A DNA stretch of 64,000 bases from Prevotella sp. (lineage in GTDB: Bacteria > Bacteroidota > Bacteroidia > Bacteroidales > Bacteroidaceae). The DNA is taken from contig JALEJI010000063.1 in the NCBI GenBank assembly GCA_022769825.1, forward strand, positions 1-64,000. The letters are read 5' to 3'. Made by a program: the position numbers and the translations under genes. Shown in pieces: positions 37,255-46,695 of this stretch. The notes beneath the pieces were generated by a model that did not search any database, had not been told where the DNA came from, and saw nothing but the letters and a program-made list of their open reading frames with translations. The number at the start of each line of letters is the position of its first letter. Within the stretch, counting starts at the first letter, position 1.

Positions 37255-38001
37255 ATGAATAAACAAGACAGGGCTGTTCTCCTTCGGCAGCTTTCAGAAA
37301 AATATGAAACCGCGGATTTCCTGAATGGCGATCCGTCATGGTTCATGCACCAAGTAAAGGGAAAAGACAACCAAGAGGTCATGGCATTCCTGGCTTCCGT
37401 GCTTAGCTTTGGAAAACGTGAGTTGTTTCTACCAAAGATTCAAGCGATGTTGGAGAATAGTGGTGGACAAACAGCTGACTGGATAAAAGACGGCAAATAT
37501 CATGATGACATTGCCGACAACGATAGTTGTTATTACCGTTTTTACAACAACCACATGATGCTTTTATTCCTCGATGCCTTGAAAGACATACTCATTGAGC
37601 ATGGTTCTATAGGTGCTTTTGCCGAGAAGCATGCAAAGCGGCATACGACCCTTGAGGTGCTTGAGGCATTTGGCGGATATTTTAGAGAAAGAGGCATAAA
37701 AGGCATGGTGCCATCACCTCACAGTTCCGTGGCGAAGCGTCCATGCATGTTCATGAGGTGGATGGTAAGAGACGGGTCACCCGTTGACCTTGGATTATGG
37801 TCTGAGTTCATTGACAAGCGTTCACTTTTTATTCCACTCGACACTCACGTCATGCAAGAAGCAAGCCATTTAGGGCTTATAGCTGGCAAGACAGCAAGTT
37901 GGAAAACGGTAATGAATCTTACCGAAGCCCTAAAAGAAGTTTTTCCAGACGATCCAGCCAAAGGAGACTTCGCCCTCTTTGGCTATGGGGTGGATAAATA
38001 A
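37255..38001 (+). CDS. TIGR02757 family protein
   Basis: 248 residues. LSEKYETADFLNGDPSWFMHQ, CMFMRWMVRDGSPVDLG and PLDTHVMQ are typical of TIGR02757, a Bacteroidetes-centred family with a fold likely related to HhH-GPD DNA glycosylases. No activity is known to me. It ends immediately before a very strong terminator. Confidence 0.88.
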   Translation: MNKQDRAVLLRQLSEKYETADFLNGDPSWFMHQVKGKDNQEVMAFLASVLSFGKRELFLPKIQAMLENSGGQTADWIKDGKYHDDIADNDSCYYRFYNNHMMLLFLDALKDILIEHGSIGAFAEKHAKRHTTLEVLEAFGGYFRERGIKGMVPSPHSSVAKRPCMFMRWMVRDGSPVDLGLWSEFIDKRSLFIPLDTHVMQEASHLGLIAGKTASWKTVMNLTEALKEVFPDDPAKGDFALFGYGVDK

Positions 38002-38002
38002 A

Positions 38003-38053
38003 AAAAGGAAAATCTCTTTTCTCTATTGTTCGAGAAAAGGGATTTTCCTTTTG
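38003..38053. terminator. Strong bidirectional terminator
   Basis: About 20-bp stem: AAAAGGAAAATCTCTTTTCT with its near-perfect complement AGAAAAGGGATTTTCCTTTT, loop CTATTGTTCG. It serves the TIGR02757 gene and the convergent rpoD. Confidence 0.9.
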
Positions 38054-38079
38054 ATATGATGTTAAATAAATGACAAATA

Positions 38080-38952
38080 TCAGCCAAGATACTTTATCAA
38101 GAGTTTAGCGTAACCGCTTTCGCGAAGTTTCACAATGCTCTTCTCACGTATCTGGCGGACACGCTCACGTGTCAATCCGAGTTGATCGCCAATCTCTTCC
38201 AAACCCTTCTCATGGCAACCTATGCCGAAGCACTCGCGCACGATAGTTATCTCGCGGTCTTTCAAGACATTGCGAAGCACGGTGTCAAGCTCTTTGGCCA
38301 TGCTCTCATAGTCTACCTGCTTATCAGCACGGCTGTCCTCGCCCGAAGCCAAGACATCCGCCATGGAGTTGTCGTCGTCTTCTTGGAAAGGAGCGTCAAT
38401 GCTCATGTGGTGGTTGTCTGCCTTGATGGTCTGATCTATCTTCGTCTCGTCGATGTTTGTCAGTGAAGACAATTCTTGTACGGAAGGACGACGCTGGTTT
38501 TTCTGCTCGAACTTAGAAATCTCAGAGTTGATCTTTGACAAGGCACCCACTTGGTTGAGAGGCAGACGCACGATACGGCTTTGCTCCGCGATAGCCTGAA
38601 GTATGCTCTGGCGAATCCACCAAACGGCATACGAGATAAACTTAAAGCCTCGAGTCTCGTCAAATTTCTCAGCTGCCTTTACCAGGCCTATGTTACCTTC
38701 ATCAATAAGGTCGGTAAGACCCAAGCCTTGGTGCTGGTATTGCTTGGCAACAGACACAACGAACCTAAGATTGGCCTTGACAAGTTTCTCTTTAGCGCGT
38801 TCGCCCTCGCGACCGCCTTTACGGATTTTCTGTGCCAACTCAATCTCCTCATCCACGCTAATCATTGGCACACGACCAATCTCTACGAGATACTTGTCCA
38901 ATGCTTCACTTGAACGGTTGGTGATGCTTTTCTGAATCTTTAACTGACGCAT
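38080..38952 (-). CDS. rpoD: Primary RNA polymerase sigma factor (RpoD/SigA type)
   Basis: 290 residues, half the length of E. coli sigma-70 because region 1.1 and the non-conserved region are absent, as is usual in Bacteroidetes (sigma-ABfr). Region 2 motif GLTDLIDEGNIGLVKAAEKFD, 2.4 FISYAVWWIRQSI, region 3 and region 4 HTH (LEEIGDQLGLTRERVRQIREK) are all present, the longest split here only for reading. It should recognise the TTTG/TAnnTTTG promoters found throughout this window. Confidence 0.97.
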   Translation of the reverse strand: MRQLKIQKSITNRSSEALDKYLVEIGRVPMISVDEEIELAQKIRKGGREGERAKEKLVKANLRFVVSVAKQYQHQGLGLTDLIDEGNIGLVKAAEKFDETRGFKFISYAVWWIRQSILQAIAEQSRIVRLPLNQVGALSKINSEISKFEQKNQRRPSVQELSSLTNIDETKIDQTIKADNHHMSIDAPFQEDDDNSMADVLASGEDSRADKQVDYESMAKELDTVLRNVLKDREITIVRECFGIGCHEKGLEEIGDQLGLTRERVRQIREKSIVKLRESGYAKLLIKYLG

Positions 38953-39034
38953 ATTTAACTACCTTGCTTTAATTACCTTGCTTGTATAAAAAGGTTTCCC
39001 TTAATACCTACGAAGACTATAATAAATACCAATA

Positions 39035-39049
39035 GGGCGCAATGCGCCC
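39035..39049 (-). other. Perfect GC hairpin in the rpoD 5' leader
   Basis: GGGCGC-AAT-GCGCCC, about 10 nt downstream of the -7 box and about 85 nt upstream of the start codon. There is no T tract, so it is not a terminator. It may stabilise the mRNA 5' end or be a protein site. Confidence 0.45.
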
Positions 39050-39059
39050 AATTTCTTTG

Positions 39060-39067
39060 CAAAGTTA
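39060..39067 (-). promoter_or_regulatory. -7 box for rpoD
   Basis: TAACTTTG on the minus strand, giving a leader of about 100 nt before ATG 38952. The surroundings to 39165 are AT-rich. Confidence 0.6.
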
Positions 39068-39168
39068 AGGAAAAATATTGAAGTTGGTACTTTATTTATC
39101 TTTATTTTTAATTATTAATCATTTGTTAAAACATTCTTTAGACAAACAAGCTTCTACGACCTGCCAAT

Positions 39169-40899
39169 CTATTCTCCAAACAGCAATTTGCGGTCTCTGG
39201 CAGCTGCGGCTTTAGTCCACTGCTCTGGTATGACCTTCCAATTGTGGTTGGGTTGTGGGTCGAGCACCCCCAGGCGTTTAATCTCTTGCATGAGATAATA
39301 GCGCTGATCACGCTCTGACCTCCAGATTATCCGGCTATCAAGGGAGTCTTTAGGGATTCCGGCTCCCTTCGTCAGCAGTTCTCCGCCACCATTGGCCCTA
39401 TAACTGTTTACGGCGACCTTGTACCATTTGTTTGGCTCAAAGGGCTTGCCGTCACTCATGCGCAAAATCTTCACCTTCTCGCCATTTGGCTTAGTTACGT
39501 CAACAGTATAGTCGATACCCGCGGCAGCGTCAAAATTAAACGAGAGATTCTTGAACCCCATTCTTTGAGCGTCGCCGTAAGTGTGATTGTCAAGCAAGAG
39601 GAGATGGTCTTCAGGCGAGGCCATCGTGTTCATCCAAAGGTCATAGCTCATCTCAAGATGCTTACGTATTTCCTCTCCCGTGAGACGCATCACATAAAGC
39701 TGATTCTCATATTTATAGAGTTTGAACATGTCGCTCATGTAAACAGGTCCGGCATTGATTGAAGCGTTGAACGATAATGGCGCGTTGAAAGCTATGTCGG
39801 CATGAGTGATTTGCAACTCAAGATTAAGTATAAGGTCATTGAAAGCTGAGTTTCCGAAATAACTGTCCGCGGTGCTTATCGTATGCTTTAACTCCCCAAT
39901 CTTCTCATTGGCAAAAGCGTCGGTCTTGTCAATAAACGGTTTGAAATGTGACATGTAATTCTCATCAACAGGTAGTTTAGTGATGTCCTTCAACACGCCT
40001 TTCCTGTTCACGACTTTCCATCTGCCCTTCACTTTCTCTATGGTCAGGCTGGCATCCGCCACGGTCATGGCATTGTTTGCCGGATCCATGCAGAGCACGG
40101 TGTCGCCAGCTACATTGACCACATTGTCGAGATGGCGAGTATGGTCATGGCCGAAAAGCACAAGGTCGAAGCCTGGCACTTCCTTGGCGACTTTCTCGGA
40201 AGCGTCTTCCTCATATTCCGGTGTCGTTATTCCGCCCGACTTTCCTGAATGAAACAGTCCGATTACGACATCAGCCTTTTCCTTGTCTTTTATAACCTTC
40301 ATCCATCGCCTTGCCGACGTAATCATGTCTTCGAAGCGCAACCCGCTCCAAATGTTTTTTGGCAACCAATTGGGTATGGCTGGCGTAAGCAGACCAAACA
40401 CCGCTATTTTGCATTCCTCGCGTTTAATGATGGTGTATGGTTTCAAATAAGGTTCCCCTGTAGTGGCATTGATGACGTTTGCGCCAAGTACCGGCATCTT
40501 GTGTTCTTTGACCCATTTGTCGTAGACGCCATGGCCTGGTTCCACATCGTGATTGCCTATTGTCACGGCGTCGTATCCAAGGTAGTTGACCACCTGGGAA
40601 GCTATGTTCACCTCCGTGGTGTCGATAAAGTTGGAGAAATAGCTCACGGGTTGCCCCTGGAGAATGTCTCCGTTGTCAAGAAGCAAGAGGTTCTTGCCAT
40701 ATTGCTTGCGTAGCATGTTGACATACGAGCATACACGGGCCATGCTTCCAGCCTTGGGCTTCCTGTCTATCATGTCGTAAGGGAAGAATGAGCCATGCAC
40801 GTCACTCGTCTCTATGACTCTGAGCGTGAAAGTCTTGTTGCTCGCGGCGCTGCAAAGGGTCGCGGAGAGTAACATAACAGAAAGAAATAAAGTCTTCAT
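39169..40899 (-). CDS. Bifunctional metallophosphatase/5'-nucleotidase
   Basis: 576 residues. Signal peptide (KTLFLSVMLLSATLCSAA), then a calcineurin-like phosphoesterase domain with DVHGSFFPYD, DNGDILQG, GNHDVEPG and GHDHTRH. A C-terminal 5'-nucleotidase substrate domain follows with NSYRANGGGELLTKGAG. Predicted periplasmic hydrolysis of nucleotides or cyclic nucleotides. It follows the double-ABC gene by 7 bp. Confidence 0.92.
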   Translation of the reverse strand: MKTLFLSVMLLSATLCSAASNKTFTLRVIETSDVHGSFFPYDMIDRKPKAGSMARVCSYVNMLRKQYGKNLLLLDNGDILQGQPVSYFSNFIDTTEVNIASQVVNYLGYDAVTIGNHDVEPGHGVYDKWVKEHKMPVLGANVINATTGEPYLKPYTIIKREECKIAVFGLLTPAIPNWLPKNIWSGLRFEDMITSARRWMKVIKDKEKADVVIGLFHSGKSGGITTPEYEEDASEKVAKEVPGFDLVLFGHDHTRHLDNVVNVAGDTVLCMDPANNAMTVADASLTIEKVKGRWKVVNRKGVLKDITKLPVDENYMSHFKPFIDKTDAFANEKIGELKHTISTADSYFGNSAFNDLILNLELQITHADIAFNAPLSFNASINAGPVYMSDMFKLYKYENQLYVMRLTGEEIRKHLEMSYDLWMNTMASPEDHLLLLDNHTYGDAQRMGFKNLSFNFDAAAGIDYTVDVTKPNGEKVKILRMSDGKPFEPNKWYKVAVNSYRANGGGELLTKGAGIPKDSLDSRIIWRSERDQRYYLMQEIKRLGVLDPQPNHNWKVIPEQWTKAAAARDRKLLFGE

Positions 40900-40906
40900 G
40901 AATGAT

Positions 40907-42391
40907 TCAGTGTCTTATGAGTTTAATCCTATGGTCGATGCAAGTTGGCAATTCCTCCTCATAGTGTGTCACCATTATCAACGTCTTGTTTTTTCGCCGC
41001 ATGAACGTGTCAATGACATTCTTGGCAAGCACGCGGTTGTAGTTGTCGAGTCCGTGAAGAGGCTCGTCGAGTATGAGGAGTTCCGGATCCTTGACGAAGG
41101 CTCGTGAAAGCAACACGAGACGCTGTTCACCGCTGGATAGCTTCAAGAAAGTGGTGTCTTCCTTGCCTTCGAGTCCGAAGACCTTCATCCAGAATCTGCA
41201 TGTGGCATATTCCTCTTCGGAAGGCTTGGCATAAAGTCCCACGGAATCTTTCAATCCGCTTGCCACTATCCTGATGGCGGGAATGTCTTTCTGGTATGCG
41301 CGGTGCATCTCCGGGGAGACATAGCCGATGTGCTTTTTAATGTCCCAAATGCTCTCGCCGGTCCCACGCGGCATGCCAAATAGCGTGATGTCACAAGCGT
41401 AGCTCTGAGGATTATCAGCGCAAATCAAGCTTAGCAACGTGGATTTTCCGGCACCGTTCTGGCCACTCAATGCCCAGCGCTCACCGTTGAGGACTGTCCA
41501 GTCAAGATCCTTGAGGATTACGCGATTGCCATATTGTATGCTGACATGATTCAACTTAGCAACCTCGTGCGTGTTGTAATCAGAATTTTTATACGGAAGG
41601 TTGAGAATGGCATCTGAAATATCCTTGTCAAGGACGAAAGAGTCTAGCCTGGCATGCGACGCGACAAATTCCTCGCGTGTCGTCTTCTTGCCGACGCGCA
41701 TGTCTTTTACTTCCACAACATGCGTGACGAATTCTGGAATGTCGTCGGTCTTCGACAGGACAAGTATTATTTGTAATTTCTCTTGTTTTATAATTGTGGA
41801 GAAAAGTTGTTTCAATTGGTCACGCGTGCTAGCGTCAAGACCTATGAACGGATTGTCCATGATCAACACGCGTGGTCGTGAGAAGAGGGTCTCGGTGAGC
41901 TTGAGCTTTCTCAACTCTCCACTCGACAACAGAATGATGTGCTTGTCGAGCAACACCTTCATGTTGAACATTTCATAAAGTTCTTCCTTGAGGGCTTGCC
42001 TCGCGGCATTGTCTTCCCCGGCACGCTTGTAGGCAGCGTCGAGCTTGTCGCTCACAGTTGGCGTATTCTCGTTTATTTCAGTTTGATTCCAGCGTTGCTG
42101 CAAGTAATAAGCGCGGTCGTTGTCGCCACCATAAGCGTCACGGAAAGTGATATACTTGATGTTGTCAGACAAGCTCTTGTTTGTGCTCGGCGAGAAGTCG
42201 TATTCCGGGTCATGCATAAGCAAGGGGTGACTGCCCGTAAGGATGTTGACAAGCATAGTCTTGCCGCCACCGTTTGGTCCCACGATGGCAATCTGCTCGC
42301 CATCGTTAAGCGTAAAGTTGACAGGCTCTGCCATACGCCACTCAGGCATGCGCACCACGCCGTCTTTTACATTGATAATTGGTCTACCCAT
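40907..42391 (-). CDS. Tandem ABC ATPase, ModF-like
   Basis: 494 residues with two ABC domains and no membrane segments. Domain 1: Walker A GPNGGGKTM, signature LLSSGELRKL, Walker B RVLIMDNPFIGLD, where Asn replaces the catalytic Glu. Domain 2: Walker A GQNGAGKST, signature LSSGEQRLVLL, Walker B LLILDEPLHGLD, intact. Thus one site is probably non-hydrolytic. ModF-like proteins are annotated as molybdate-related ATPases, but no mod gene is near, so the name is only structural. Confidence 0.85.
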   Translation of the reverse strand: MGRPIINVKDGVVRMPEWRMAEPVNFTLNDGEQIAIVGPNGGGKTMLVNILTGSHPLLMHDPEYDFSPSTNKSLSDNIKYITFRDAYGGDNDRAYYLQQRWNQTEINENTPTVSDKLDAAYKRAGEDNAARQALKEELYEMFNMKVLLDKHIILLSSGELRKLKLTETLFSRPRVLIMDNPFIGLDASTRDQLKQLFSTIIKQEKLQIILVLSKTDDIPEFVTHVVEVKDMRVGKKTTREEFVASHARLDSFVLDKDISDAILNLPYKNSDYNTHEVAKLNHVSIQYGNRVILKDLDWTVLNGERWALSGQNGAGKSTLLSLICADNPQSYACDITLFGMPRGTGESIWDIKKHIGYVSPEMHRAYQKDIPAIRIVASGLKDSVGLYAKPSEEEYATCRFWMKVFGLEGKEDTTFLKLSSGEQRLVLLSRAFVKDPELLILDEPLHGLDNYNRVLAKNVIDTFMRRKNKTLIMVTHYEEELPTCIDHRIKLIRH

Positions 42392-42526
42392 ATATTTATT
42401 GTTTTCTTAATACTGGAACAAGTCCCATGTAAATACCTTATTTTGAACAGTTCGAAAGATTAAAGCGTAATAGCGTAAGCCTTAATTATATCTCAGAATG
42501 GCCTTCTTATAATATAATGCAGTGTC

Positions 42527-43099
42527 TTAACGGGAAAGCCGTTCCTTGTTTTTTATCACGAAGTCTTTCCATGAGCCATAGTGACGTGCGTTGGTCTGAG
42601 GGGTGGAGAGTTGCAGGAAATGGCAATAAGCGGCACCAAGCGCGTCGGTGGCGTCCATGAATTTCGGCATGTCTTTCTTGTCTATTTTCAGCAGTCTCTG
42701 CAACATCCCCGCCACCTGCTCCTTCGACGCCTGGCCTTCACCCGTGATAGCCATCTTGATTTTCAGCGGGGCGTATTCGTGAATGGGCACCGAATGATGT
42801 ATGGCCGCAGCAATGGCCACACCCTGGGCTCGTCCAAGCTTGAGCATCGACTGTACGTTTTTTCCAAAGAAAGGGGCTTCGATGGCCATCTCGTCTGGCA
42901 GATATTCGTCAATGATACCAGTCACGCGCTCGAAAATCTTGCCAAGGCGCAAATAGGGGTCTCGCTCTTTTCGCATGTCTATAACACCCATCGCCACAAG
43001 ACCGGCCCTGTTGCCACGCACGGTAATTATGCCATATCCCATGACGTTTGTGCCTGGGTCTATGCCCAAGATTATCTTCTCACCAACAACGCTTTCCAC
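42527..43099 (-). CDS. ruvC: Holliday junction endodeoxyribonuclease RuvC
   Basis: 190 residues from a GTG start. Catalytic acidic residues are seen in [13 protein letters not shown] (Asp), [11 protein letters not shown] (Glu) and [13 protein letters not shown] (Asp pair). It cuts Holliday junctions with RuvAB. It lies 18 bp after the MBL-fold hydrolase gene, same strand. The 135 bp between it and the ABC gene contain no clear feature. Confidence 0.95.
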   Translation of the reverse strand: MESVVGEKIILGIDPGTNVMGYGIITVRGNRAGLVAMGVIDMRKERDPYLRLGKIFERVTGIIDEYLPDEMAIEAPFFGKNVQSMLKLGRAQGVAIAAAIHHSVPIHEYAPLKIKMAITGEGQASKEQVAGMLQRLLKIDKKDMPKFMDATDALGAAYCHFLQLSTPQTNARHYGSWKDFVIKNKERLSR

Positions 43100-43117
43100 C
43101 TTTGACCTTACTTAGCC

Positions 43118-43768
43118 TTACCTGTCGATATACGGATTGCTTGCCACCTCAGCGCCAATCGTAGTCTCAGCGCCATGACCCGGAAAGACACGGACGTCAT
43201 CGGGCAGCTGTGAAAGGTGACGCAGGCTCATCAGCATCATGAACATTGAACCGCCTTCAAAGTCGGTGCGGCCTATCGAGCCATGGAAAAGCGTGTCGCC
43301 CGTAAAAGCTACACGTTCTTGCTCGCAATAATAAGTCAGGCCGCCTGGCGAATGGCCTGGGGTCTCCAATACGGTAAACTTATGTGAGCCAAAATCAACT
43401 GTGTCGTGCTCGTCAAGGCATTTACCGACACACACGAAATCATCTTGAGTGAGATTGTCTATACCGCAAATAGCCTTGGCTTGCTCGGGCATCGACTTGA
43501 ACAATTGGTCGTCAGCGGTCCCTGCCTCTGGCTTGACCCCCCACGTGTCGTAAACAAACTTGTCGCCAAAGTTGTGGTCAATGTGTCCGTGGGTCGCTAT
43601 CAGGTGTCTTACTTTGAGGCCATTGCTCTCAATATATTTTTTCAACGCCTCCTTTTCCGGCTCATAATAGGCGCCGCAATCGATAATAACACATTCCTTG
43701 GTCTCGTCGCTCACCACGTAGGTATTTTCCCTGATAGGGTTGCATATGAATCTTTGGATATTCAACAT
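43118..43768 (-). CDS. MBL-fold metallohydrolase, glyoxalase II-like
   Basis: 216 residues. THGHIDHNFG (HxHxDH), ETPGHSPGG, FTGDTLFHGSIGRTD and a C-terminal FPGHGAET supply the metal ligands. Typical of short bacterial glyoxalase II-like hydrolases; the substrate is unknown. Confidence 0.9.
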   Translation of the reverse strand: MLNIQRFICNPIRENTYVVSDETKECVIIDCGAYYEPEKEALKKYIESNGLKVRHLIATHGHIDHNFGDKFVYDTWGVKPEAGTADDQLFKSMPEQAKAICGIDNLTQDDFVCVGKCLDEHDTVDFGSHKFTVLETPGHSPGGLTYYCEQERVAFTGDTLFHGSIGRTDFEGGSMFMMLMSLRHLSQLPDDVRVFPGHGAETTIGAEVASNPYIDR

Positions 43769-43826
43769 CTCGTTTCTTATATTACGCTAAAGAATACAGT
43801 AATAATAATATGTATAGACGGCAATG

Positions 43827-44453
43827 TCAGTAAACTGGCAGATAGACCACGTTTTTCTCCTCAAACCATTTCTCGTCAAAGAAGTCTGAAATAGGAATGG
43901 TTTTAACTATCTTGCTGAAAGGCTTAAGCTCTTCGTCAAGGTTTCCTCCTTTCAAGGTTATTATCCCGTTTGGCAAGGAGTTGTGCTGGGCGGTCTTGAC
44001 CAGGTTCTTCCTTACGATCTTAACCATGTCGGGCAATGACATTACTGCGCGTGAGACCACGAAATCAAACTTTCCTTTTTCCTCTTCACCACGAAGATGG
44101 ACCGCCTCTACATTGGTCAGGCCCAAAGCGCGTGCTACTTCCGTGGCAACCGTGATTTTCTTTCCCGTCCCGTCAATGAGCCGGAACGTGCATTCGGGAA
44201 AGAGGATGGCAAGCGGAATGCCGGGAAATCCACCGCCACAACCGAAATCAAGGATACGCGTGCCCGGACGGAAATTGATGACCTTGGCTATTGCCATGGA
44301 GTGAAGCACATGATGAAGATACAAGTTGTCAATGTCCTTTCTGGAAATGACATTTATCTTTGAGTTCCAATCTCGATAAAGCGCATCGAGGGCATTTATC
44401 TGTCGCGTTTGTTGTTCGCTGAGATCGTTGAAATATTTTGAAATAAAATCCAT
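43827..44453 (-). CDS. rsmG: 16S rRNA (guanine-527-N7)-methyltransferase
   Basis: 208 residues. The AdoMet-binding motif ILDFGCGGGFPGIPLAILFP and VVSRAVMSLPDM are diagnostic. Methylates G527 of 16S rRNA; loss gives low-level streptomycin resistance in other bacteria. It is the first gene of a minus-strand run with its own promoter. Confidence 0.95.
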   Translation of the reverse strand: MDFISKYFNDLSEQQTRQINALDALYRDWNSKINVISRKDIDNLYLHHVLHSMAIAKVINFRPGTRILDFGCGGGFPGIPLAILFPECTFRLIDGTGKKITVATEVARALGLTNVEAVHLRGEEEKGKFDFVVSRAVMSLPDMVKIVRKNLVKTAQHNSLPNGIITLKGGNLDEELKPFSKIVKTIPISDFFDEKWFEEKNVVYLPVY

Positions 44454-44478
44454 AGCATGTTTTTCTTACTATCAGATG

Positions 44479-44508
44479 CAAAGTTAGTGATTTTTTGTCG
44501 TAACTTTG
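44479..44508. promoter_or_regulatory. Divergent pair of -7 boxes between rsmG and the HAD gene
   Basis: Minus-strand TAACTTTG at 44486..44479 serves rsmG (ATG 44453). Plus-strand TAACTTTG at 44501-44508 serves the HAD gene (ATG 44557). The two boxes are only 14 bp apart, so the polymerases may compete. Confidence 0.6.
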
Positions 44509-44556
44509 CAGCAAGACATTGATTTTGTATAACATTATAACATATTGGTTGAAAAC

Positions 44557-45219
44557 ATGAAGCACGAAGTGGCTTTGTTCGACTTGGACGGAGTGGTCAT
44601 AAACACGGAAAGTCAATACACTGGCTTTTGGACCGGAGTGGGAGAGAGGTATTTCCATTCTGGCACAAAATTCGCGAATATGATTAAGGGTGCAACTCTT
44701 GTGCAGATTTTTGACAAGTATTTTAGGGATGCCCATAAAGCCCAAAGAGAAATAACGGCATCGCTTGACGACTTTGAGAAGTCTATGTCGTATGAATACA
44801 TTGAAGGTTTCCCGAAATTTGTCAGCGACATCAGGCGCGCAAGCATAAAGACTGCTGTCGTGACAAGCAGCAACATCAAGAAGATGGAGAATGTGTATCG
44901 TGCACATCCTGAGTTTCACGACCTTTTCGACGTCATTCTCACAAGCGAGGATTTCGAACGCAGCAAGCCTGACCCTGATTGTTATTTCAAAGGCGCTGAG
45001 CACTTTGGTGTTCAGCCTAATATGTGCATCGGCTTCGAGGATAGCATTAATGGCTTGAAAGCCGTCAACGCCGCGGGAATGTATTGCGTAGGTCTTGAGA
45101 CCACTAATCCTCATGACGTCGTGGCAGAATATGCCGACATGGTCATCGACAACTATTTGGACACGGACGATAAAGAAGGCAATGGCAAATATAATAAATT
45201 AATGGGGCTATTCGTTTAA
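44557..45219 (+). CDS. HAD hydrolase, beta-phosphoglucomutase-like
   Basis: 220 residues from MKHEVALFDLDGV; an in-frame TTG at 44545 is less likely. Motifs FDLDGVVINTES, VVTSSN, KPDPDCYFKGAE and GFEDSINGLKAV fit subfamily IA with a helical cap. Substrate unknown, probably a phosphosugar. Confidence 0.88.
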   Translation: MKHEVALFDLDGVVINTESQYTGFWTGVGERYFHSGTKFANMIKGATLVQIFDKYFRDAHKAQREITASLDDFEKSMSYEYIEGFPKFVSDIRRASIKTAVVTSSNIKKMENVYRAHPEFHDLFDVILTSEDFERSKPDPDCYFKGAEHFGVQPNMCIGFEDSINGLKAVNAAGMYCVGLETTNPHDVVAEYADMVIDNYLDTDDKEGNGKYNKLMGLFV

Positions 45220-45255
45220 TAAGGTGACTTAACGACGTTTTACGTTATAAATCAA

Positions 45256-46695
45256 ATGAGAATCATCTTACGCATCATATCTTTAACATTCGCCGCAGCT
45301 TGCTTGGTGGCTTGCGCCGACAACGACGCATTCACGACATCCACTGATAACCGTCTGTCGTTTTCAAACGACACGCTATCACTTGACACGGTGTTCAGCA
45401 ACATTCCGTCGGCATCACGCTCCATGTGGGTATACAATAAATCTGGCAATGGACTGCGCTGCGGCGTGAGGATGGAAAAAGGCAATGCGTCTGCCTTCAG
45501 GGTGAACATAGATGGCATTTATCTTGGCGAAGCTAACAGCTGGCAAACTTCCGACATGGAAATCAGAGACAAGGATAGTGTCAGGATTTATGTTGAGGCC
45601 ACACTGCCCAACGCCATAGGACAAGAACCGGAAGAGAACAACGACAACATCGTTTTCAATCTGGAAAGTGGGGCAGAGCAGAAGATAAACCTCAAGGCTT
45701 GGGCATGGAACGCAGAACTGCTGCGGAAAGGCCTTGTGATATCCAAGGACACGACAATCCAAAGCAATACACCTATTATTATATATGAGGGGCTGAAGGT
45801 TGACAGTGGAACCGTGCTTAATGTAGGAGCGGGCACGACGCTGTATTTCCACAACGATGCCGGAATTGACGTCTATGGAAGTCTGCGCTGCAACGGAACG
45901 GCTGAAAGCAACGTCGTATTGCGAGGGGACAGGATAGACAGGATGTTCGATTACTTGCCTTACGACCGCACGCCGGGTCAATGGCAAGGCGTGAAGCTCC
46001 ATGCATCGTCGTATGGCAACGAGCTGTATCACACCGACATACACAGTTGCTTCAATGGTGTTGTGGCGGATTCATCTGACACGGGCAAGAAAAAGCTCAT
46101 TCTGAGCCACTCGACAATACATAACTGTCAAGGCACAGGACTTGAAGCTAATAACATCAACGCCTCTATCATCAACTCTCAAATATCAAACACTTTAGGC
46201 GATTGCGTTCATATTTCCGGAGGAGACATCGACATAAACGGCTCCACGATAGCGCAGTTTTACCCATTTGATGGAATGAGAGGAATGGCATTGCGTGCCG
46301 AGCTTGACAAGAACTTAAAAAGGCTTAGCATAACTAATTCTCTGATAACTGGTTATGCCGACAATGTTATTGACATTGCGAAAGAAAACGAAAATCTTGA
46401 CTGGCAATTCTCGCATTGCATAATCCGCACTCCTAAGCCAATGACAGACGACAGCACGAGAATGGCAAACGTCTTTTTTGAGAATGTCAAGGACACCACA
46501 TCCATGGGGATAAAGCATTTCAAGAATATTGACACAGACAATCTAATATACGACTTCCATCTCAGCGACAAGTCGGCGGCAATAGACAAGGCTGACCCTG
46601 CCACGTCGCCCATGGACGACCACGACAGCACGAAACGTGACGAGAAGCCAGACATCGGAGCCTACGAAAACACTAAAAAAGAACAAAATGATTAA
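45256..46695 (+). CDS. Right-handed beta-helix lipoprotein
   Basis: 479 residues. Lipobox LVAC at about Cys20, followed by Asp. An Ig-like N-terminal part precedes repeated parallel beta-helix coils (TLYFHNDAGIDVYGSLRC, ISNTLGDCVHISGGDIDI). The C-terminus DEKPDIGAYE is characteristic of this group. Likely outer-membrane or surface located; a carbohydrate-related role is possible but not shown. Its end overlaps cdd by 8 bp. Confidence 0.85.
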   Translation: MRIILRIISLTFAAACLVACADNDAFTTSTDNRLSFSNDTLSLDTVFSNIPSASRSMWVYNKSGNGLRCGVRMEKGNASAFRVNIDGIYLGEANSWQTSDMEIRDKDSVRIYVEATLPNAIGQEPEENNDNIVFNLESGAEQKINLKAWAWNAELLRKGLVISKDTTIQSNTPIIIYEGLKVDSGTVLNVGAGTTLYFHNDAGIDVYGSLRCNGTAESNVVLRGDRIDRMFDYLPYDRTPGQWQGVKLHASSYGNELYHTDIHSCFNGVVADSSDTGKKKLILSHSTIHNCQGTGLEANNINASIINSQISNTLGDCVHISGGDIDINGSTIAQFYPFDGMRGMALRAELDKNLKRLSITNSLITGYADNVIDIAKENENLDWQFSHCIIRTPKPMTDDSTRMANVFFENVKDTTSMGIKHFKNIDTDNLIYDFHLSDKSAAIDKADPATSPMDDHDSTKRDEKPDIGAYENTKKEQND

